Source of the DNA: Atopobium sp. | GTDB lineage: Bacteria; Actinomycetota; Coriobacteriia; Coriobacteriales; Atopobiaceae | Reading direction: 5' to 3' | NCBI GenBank assembly: GCA_022732885.1 | Contig: JAIJTS010000025.1 | Location: 1-10,056, forward strand | DNA: 10,056 nucleotides | Shown: positions 6,438-10,056 of the stretch, piece after piece | Layout: the number at the start of each line of letters is the position of its first letter | How positions within the stretch are numbered: the first letter of the stretch is position 1 | Position numbers and translations under genes: made by a program | Notes under the pieces: generated by a model | The model's database searches: none | Told to the model about the DNA's origin: nothing | Seen by the model: the letters and a program-made list of their open reading frames with translations, nothing else

Positions 6438-8603
6438 CTACTCCTTAGAGAGATTCTCTAGAACGATTCTCATAGTGCTTCTATTTGCAGAAATACTGAT
6501 AGTCAAATTGGAAATCAATAACATCAAGCAGCCCATTATTATTCCAAGAGTTGAACCTATGGCAATCATGAAAAGTGTTCCAACAAGTGCAATAAGATTC
6601 ACTATGAGCAAAATATTTATGTATTGCTTGTAAATGCCAAATCCCAACATGCATTCAACGGCAATTTTTCTTTCATTCAATCTTTGAACAATTGAAATCA
6701 TGCTTATTTGAATCACCGTTATAGCTGCAAACATAAGCACAGTTACAACACCGAATAAGAGGAAGAGCTCCTGCAGAGATTTTCTGTAGTCCTTTATGAA
6801 GCTCTCTATCGAACTAAACTGTGTTCCAAATCCGTCATCAGAGAGCTCTACAACACCGCTGGAATCCAACAAATTTGATGCGGCCTCAGGTGACAATTTG
6901 ATATAGCTATTATCAAGCCCCGTAGCAACTAAGCTCTCTGATTCACTGGGGACCATATTATTTGACGTTACCACTTTAATTACGACGTTTGTGCTTATAG
7001 AAGGGCTATCTATACTTGTTGACCAAGTAAAAAATCCCTTGCTCGTATCATATTCAATAAATTCAGATGAAGGATTTTGCATATAGGGTGTAACGATATC
7101 GGACTCAAATATCTTGTCGCTTCTAGCCACAAGTTCTCTTAGCAGAGTTTTTTGCTCTTCTGAGTACGAGCTTGGAACGAGATAAATCCTCGTTCCATTC
7201 TCCGCTTTTTTAACTTGTTCATCAGTCAACGCTACCCCGATTTCTTTTAGATAAGACGGGGATGCAATCAGAACATCAAATGGCTTTAAAATTGCAGAAT
7301 TTATTCCATAAGCATTTAGAGTTGCTTCGCCTATTTGATTGACATGAGCAATATAGACGCCTTTATCATGCTCGTGGATTTTATACCAATCAAATAATTC
7401 CTTGCTTTTATCCATTGGCCTGCCGTTGAAGAAATTACCTTGTGCAACGTGATTTCGGACAATATACCAATCTTTATATACAGACCAATTTTCTTGAGTG
7501 GATAGTAGATTTGAGTACATTGTTATAGGAGCATCCATATACGTAGAACCAGCAAAAACCACTACACAACAAAGCGCGTAAATTATCGTTGTTAGAACGT
7601 ACAGGCCCTTTTGCGACAGTCTTCCTAAAATTGCATCTACAGGTCGGATTGTTAGAAGTGGAGCCGCAGAAATTAGTACCGAAACCACAACTACAAGTAT
7701 TGATGGCATTGCCGAAGTAAACGTAAACAGTAAAAAACTGCCAGTAATATCAAATCCGGAACAATTAACCATTGTCCACATAAGGGCTAACGGCAGTAAA
7801 ACAGCTGCTAAAGCACAATAGAAAAAATAATGGTGAACGACGTAATCGCTCTTACTCCAGCCAAGCATTACGTGGACACCGAGCTTCTTTAATTCTTGTA
7901 ATGAGTTGTAATACGTCAGTAAACAAAACGATATACTCAAGATTATAAAAGTTACCCCAGCAACGTAGTAGAAGAGTCCAATTTCAACCGCTGATCCTGA
8001 ATAATTTGTAATAAATTTTTCTTTATGTAGGCCAGTGGCTTCTGAAATCTGATTAACCAACTCATCAAATTCTTCAGGAGAAAGGCCTAAAACAACACAA
8101 GAATTTCCCAAATTATAGCCAGGAGTAATTTGATCTAATTTGAAATAAACTGAACCCAAAACATATGGTAAGTCACCAACTTTATTGTTAGTATCCATTC
8201 CGTAGCCAAGGTATGACTCTGAAGAATGTCCTAGAAGTTCATTGATTTTTTGCCTATTTATAACTTGGGTGCCAAGAATATCAAAGGAATCAAAGCTGTT
8301 AGCCTCACTACCTGGAGAAGATAGCACGCCAACGGTCAATATCCTAGGCCCTTCAGTAATTGATTCAGTTTTCTTAGTTATAAGAATCATCTTGTGAGTT
8401 TGTGCGTAAACCCTAACAACTGACACAAACGTTTCTTTTGTCTCATCAGACATCTGTGAAGTATAAATTTGCGGCTGATCAGAAAGCCAAGAATCGAATT
8501 TTCGGGAAGTAAAAATTTCTAAAAACCCTTTTCCCACCAAAAACGAAGAAAGTGCAATTAAGACAACTATTATAGAAACAATAAAGCGGTACGCTCTTTT
8601 CAT
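6438..8603 (-). CDS. Bacteriocin-associated integral membrane protein (putative immunity/ABC permease), 721 aa
   Basis: This is the permease partner of the downstream ATPase, in the cytoplasmic membrane. By eye there are eight membrane segments: about 7-30, 207-231, 256-277, 289-318, 333-353, 612-637, 661-682 and 684-704. Two large extracytoplasmic domains lie at 31-206 and 354-611. The order TM-domain-TM3 occurs twice, as in two fused FtsX/MacB units. The loops after TM2 and TM6 carry similar cytoplasmic segments, each with M-L-G (246-248 and 652-654). Length and architecture match the family often found next to lactococcin-972-type bacteriocins, whose role (immunity or export) is unsettled. 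AGGTGA lies before the ATG. The gene is visibly AT-rich: 7261-7320 has 18 G/C of 60, against 37 of 60 at 9241-9300 in hisS. This suggests acquisition from an AT-rich donor. No precursor gene precedes it. Confidence 0.85.
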   Translation of the reverse strand: MKRAYRFIVSIIVVLIALSSFLVGKGFLEIFTSRKFDSWLSDQPQIYTSQMSDETKETFVSVVRVYAQTHKMILITKKTESITEGPRILTVGVLSSPGSEANSFDSFDILGTQVINRQKINELLGHSSESYLGYGMDTNNKVGDLPYVLGSVYFKLDQITPGYNLGNSCVVLGLSPEEFDELVNQISEATGLHKEKFITNYSGSAVEIGLFYYVAGVTFIILSISFCLLTYYNSLQELKKLGVHVMLGWSKSDYVVHHYFFYCALAAVLLPLALMWTMVNCSGFDITGSFLLFTFTSAMPSILVVVVSVLISAAPLLTIRPVDAILGRLSQKGLYVLTTIIYALCCVVVFAGSTYMDAPITMYSNLLSTQENWSVYKDWYIVRNHVAQGNFFNGRPMDKSKELFDWYKIHEHDKGVYIAHVNQIGEATLNAYGINSAILKPFDVLIASPSYLKEIGVALTDEQVKKAENGTRIYLVPSSYSEEQKTLLRELVARSDKIFESDIVTPYMQNPSSEFIEYDTSKGFFTWSTSIDSPSISTNVVIKVVTSNNMVPSESESLVATGLDNSYIKLSPEAASNLLDSSGVVELSDDGFGTQFSSIESFIKDYRKSLQELFLLFGVVTVLMFAAITVIQISMISIVQRLNERKIAVECMLGFGIYKQYINILLIVNLIALVGTLFMIAIGSTLGIIMGCLMLLISNLTISISANRSTMRIVLENLSKE

Positions 8604-8698
8604 TTCTTCACCTACAATTTCTTTGAATTACAAATAAATGAAGGTGCTTATTAGTTATAAAGCTATAAATAAGCTTCTACAGTATTAGTATGAACTTA

Positions 8699-8720
8699 AA
8701 CCGTTTACGTTTAATCGGTT
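8699..8720. promoter_or_regulatory. Operator-like imperfect palindrome upstream of the permease operon
   Basis: AACCG-n-TTA-n4-TAA-n-CGGTT is a 22-base dyad with 8 of 11 positions paired, 96 bases upstream of the permease start. Its left half ACCGTTTA (8700-8707) recurs in inverted form as TAAACGGT at 8758-8765. The spacing suggests a repressor or activator site. No good -35/-10 pair was found nearby, so this is tentative. Confidence 0.3.
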
Positions 8721-8780
8721 CTATTGGTAACTATCGTAAGCGGCTTCTATTATTCTATAAACGGTATTTGCCACCTAAAC

Positions 8781-8813
8781 AAAAACCTCTCATGCCTAAG
8801 ACATGAGAGGTTT
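8781..8813 (-). terminator. Intrinsic terminator of hisS
   Basis: A perfect 12-bp stem (AAACCTCTCATG at 8783-8794 with CATGAGAGGTTT at 8802-8813) encloses a 7-base loop. On the - strand it is followed by a T run (A8781-A8785 on the + strand). It begins 39 bases past the hisS stop and separates hisS from the permease operon. The rest of 8604-8780 holds no - strand gene: it has no ATG on that strand and many stops. Confidence 0.9.
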
Positions 8814-8830
8814 CAGGAATCGAAGCTACT

Positions 8831-8855
8831 AACTGTTAGAAACTGTTAGCTGTTA
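8831..8855. repeat. Short 10-bp-period repeat at the hisS stop
   Basis: AACTGTTAG occurs at 8831-8839 and 8841-8849. A partial third copy (CTGTTA, 8850-8855) contains the complement of the hisS TAA stop (8853-8855). It looks like local slippage duplication at the 3' end of the gene. Confidence 0.6.
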
Positions 8856-10056
8856 CTGTCTTGCTTTAACCTCAGCAACAAGCTGGTTAGCAGGCACCTG
8901 TACCTGCTCGTGAGACTCCATATCACGAAGGGTTACCGCACCAGCTTCAACCTCATCTGGACCAATAACAACGCAAAGCGTTGCGCCCATCTTATCTGCC
9001 TGCTTAAACTGAGCCTTCAGCGAACGACCAGTACGATCAGCCTCACATCTAATGCCAGCCTCACGCAATGCCAGCACGGTATCAAATACAACAGGAGCCT
9101 GCTCAGCACCTGCGCAAGCAACATACACACAGCTTGGAGCCGCTGGCTCAGCTGCAACACCAAGAGCTTCTAGCGCCAGTATAATGCGCTCAAAGCCAAC
9201 AGCAAATCCAACGCCTGGGGTTGGCTTTCCGCCTTCAAGCTCAGCAAGACCGTCATAACGGCCGCCGCCGCCGATAGCGCCAATGCCAGCGTTTGGAATC
9301 TCTACCTCAAAGACAGTACGTGTGTAGTAATCCAAACCGCGAACAAGCGTTGGATCCTCAACGTATGAAATACCAGCAGCGTCCAAATATGCCTTGACCT
9401 GCTCATAGTGAGCGCGACAATCATCACACAGGTTGTCAGAAATCAGTGGTGCGTCCTTCATAACCGCGTGACAGCTCTCATTTTTGCAGTCAAACGCACG
9501 AAGTGGATTAATCTCCGCGCGCTCAAGACAGTCCTCACACATCTCATCCTTGTGATCAAGAATGAACTGCTTGACCTTCTCGCGATATGCTGGGCGGCAC
9601 TCCGCATCACCCATGGAGTTAATCATGAGCTTCATATCAGCTGGCGAGAAACCCATCTGCTCGTAAAACTTTATCAACATGATGATGGACTCTGCATCGG
9701 CAGCTGGATCAGAGGCTCCAAGCCACTCGACACCTACCTGGTGGAACTGGCGCAGACGGCCTTTCTGAGGACGCTCTCCCCTGAACATTGACTCGGCATA
9801 CCAAAGTTTTGCAGGAGTTCCTCCCTGTGGCACAAAGTTGTGCTCAACGGCAGCACGGACCACACCAGCAGTTCCCTCAGGACGCATAGCCATACGCTGA
9901 CGAGGCTTAAGACCGGACTCATTGCCGGCAGCCAGCAAATCATCAAGTAGCGCGCCTGAAAAAACACGGAACATTTCTTTGCGTACTACATCGGTTGACT
10001 CACCAATACCGTGAACAAAGGTGTCTACCTGCTCAAGTGCAGGAGTCTCAATGCGG
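8853..10056 (-). CDS. hisS: Histidyl-tRNA synthetase (N terminus beyond the window)
   Basis: This cytosolic class II enzyme charges tRNA-His with histidine. The frame is open to the right edge, giving 400 residues that begin R-I-E-T-P-A-L-E in the motif 1 region. The first Met (9972-9974) is internal, so the true start lies past 10056. Motif 2 F-R-G-E-R-P-Q-K-G-R-L-R-Q-F-H-Q is at fragment residues 91-106, the histidine motif L-V-R-G-L-D-Y-Y-T-R-T at 237-247, and motif 3 G-V-G-F-A-V-G-F-E-R at 281-290. The last ~95 residues are the anticodon-binding domain. The insertion between motif 2 and the histidine motif has six Cys (about 173, 176, 190, 195, 210 and 213) in CxxC pairs, which could hold a metal. 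Roughly 20-30 N-terminal residues appear to be missing. Any T-box or promoter lies outside the window. Confidence 0.95.
   Translation of the reverse strand, partial: RIETPALEQVDTFVHGIGESTDVVRKEMFRVFSGALLDDLLAAGNESGLKPRQRMAMRPEGTAGVVRAAVEHNFVPQGGTPAKLWYAESMFRGERPQKGRLRQFHQVGVEWLGASDPAADAESIIMLIKFYEQMGFSPADMKLMINSMGDAECRPAYREKVKQFILDHKDEMCEDCLERAEINPLRAFDCKNESCHAVMKDAPLISDNLCDDCRAHYEQVKAYLDAAGISYVEDPTLVRGLDYYTRTVFEVEIPNAGIGAIGGGGRYDGLAELEGGKPTPGVGFAVGFERIILALEALGVAAEPAAPSCVYVACAGAEQAPVVFDTVLALREAGIRCEADRTGRSLKAQFKQADKMGATLCVVIGPDEVEAGAVTLRDMESHEQVQVPANQLVAEVKARQ

Noticed and set aside
9408..9791. 127-codon + strand open frame inside hisS
   Set aside because: Antisense to well-conserved HisRS motifs; no ribosome site and no family resemblance.
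1..10056. CRISPR arrays, insertion sequences, tRNA or rRNA genes
   Set aside because: No regularly spaced repeats, transposase-like protein, terminal inverted repeats or cloverleaf-like segments were seen on either strand.

Overview
The window most likely comes from an anaerobic, fermentative bacterium of moderate G+C content. An oral or gut Coriobacteriia member of the Atopobium/Lancefieldella type is my best guess. This rests on a monomeric group-B-like [FeFe] hydrogenase, an NhaC antiporter, a cysteine-rich HisRS and a Gram-positive bacteriocin-type ABC pair, all with strong GGAG-type ribosome sites. The genus is an inference; no rRNA gene or lineage-specific marker is present.

Layout, left to right. 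(1) The 3' end of a HAD-family phosphatase (+ strand) stops at 149. (2) A 102-residue orphan protein (+) lies at 313-621 and ends at a clear intrinsic terminator. (3) Converging on it, on the - strand, are an [FeFe] hydrogenase (790-2385, with its own terminator), an RluA-type pseudouridine synthase (about 2470-3210) and a LysR-family regulator (3212-4153). The synthase and regulator are packed end to start. (4) Divergent from the regulator is an NhaC-family Na+/H+ antiporter (+, 4271-5662). The 117-base gap between them holds a perfect LysR-type dyad beside a consensus -10 box, so the regulator probably controls itself and the antiporter. (5) On the - strand at 5782-8603 is an AT-rich two-gene operon: a large permease of the bacteriocin-associated integral membrane family, then its ABC ATPase. 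(6) The window closes with histidyl-tRNA synthetase (-, truncated by the right edge), followed by a strong terminator.

How the genes work together. The permease and ATPase form one ABC unit. The permease reads as two FtsX/MacB-type halves fused in one chain (8 membrane segments and two large external domains), so one permease and two ATPases could make a complete complex. No lactococcin-972-like precursor gene is visible beside it, although this transporter family often has one. The LysR-NhaC pair looks like a regulated ion-homeostasis locus. The hydrogenase has 16 cysteines in its N-terminal electron-transfer region, enough for four [4Fe-4S] clusters, and H-cluster motifs that differ from classical group A enzymes. 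The other genes are housekeeping.

Nothing here is clearly a new defence or mobile system. The best leads are the orphan bacteriocin-type transporter and its regulatory-looking upstream region (palindrome plus a tiny, very basic ORF), and the unusual hydrogenase.
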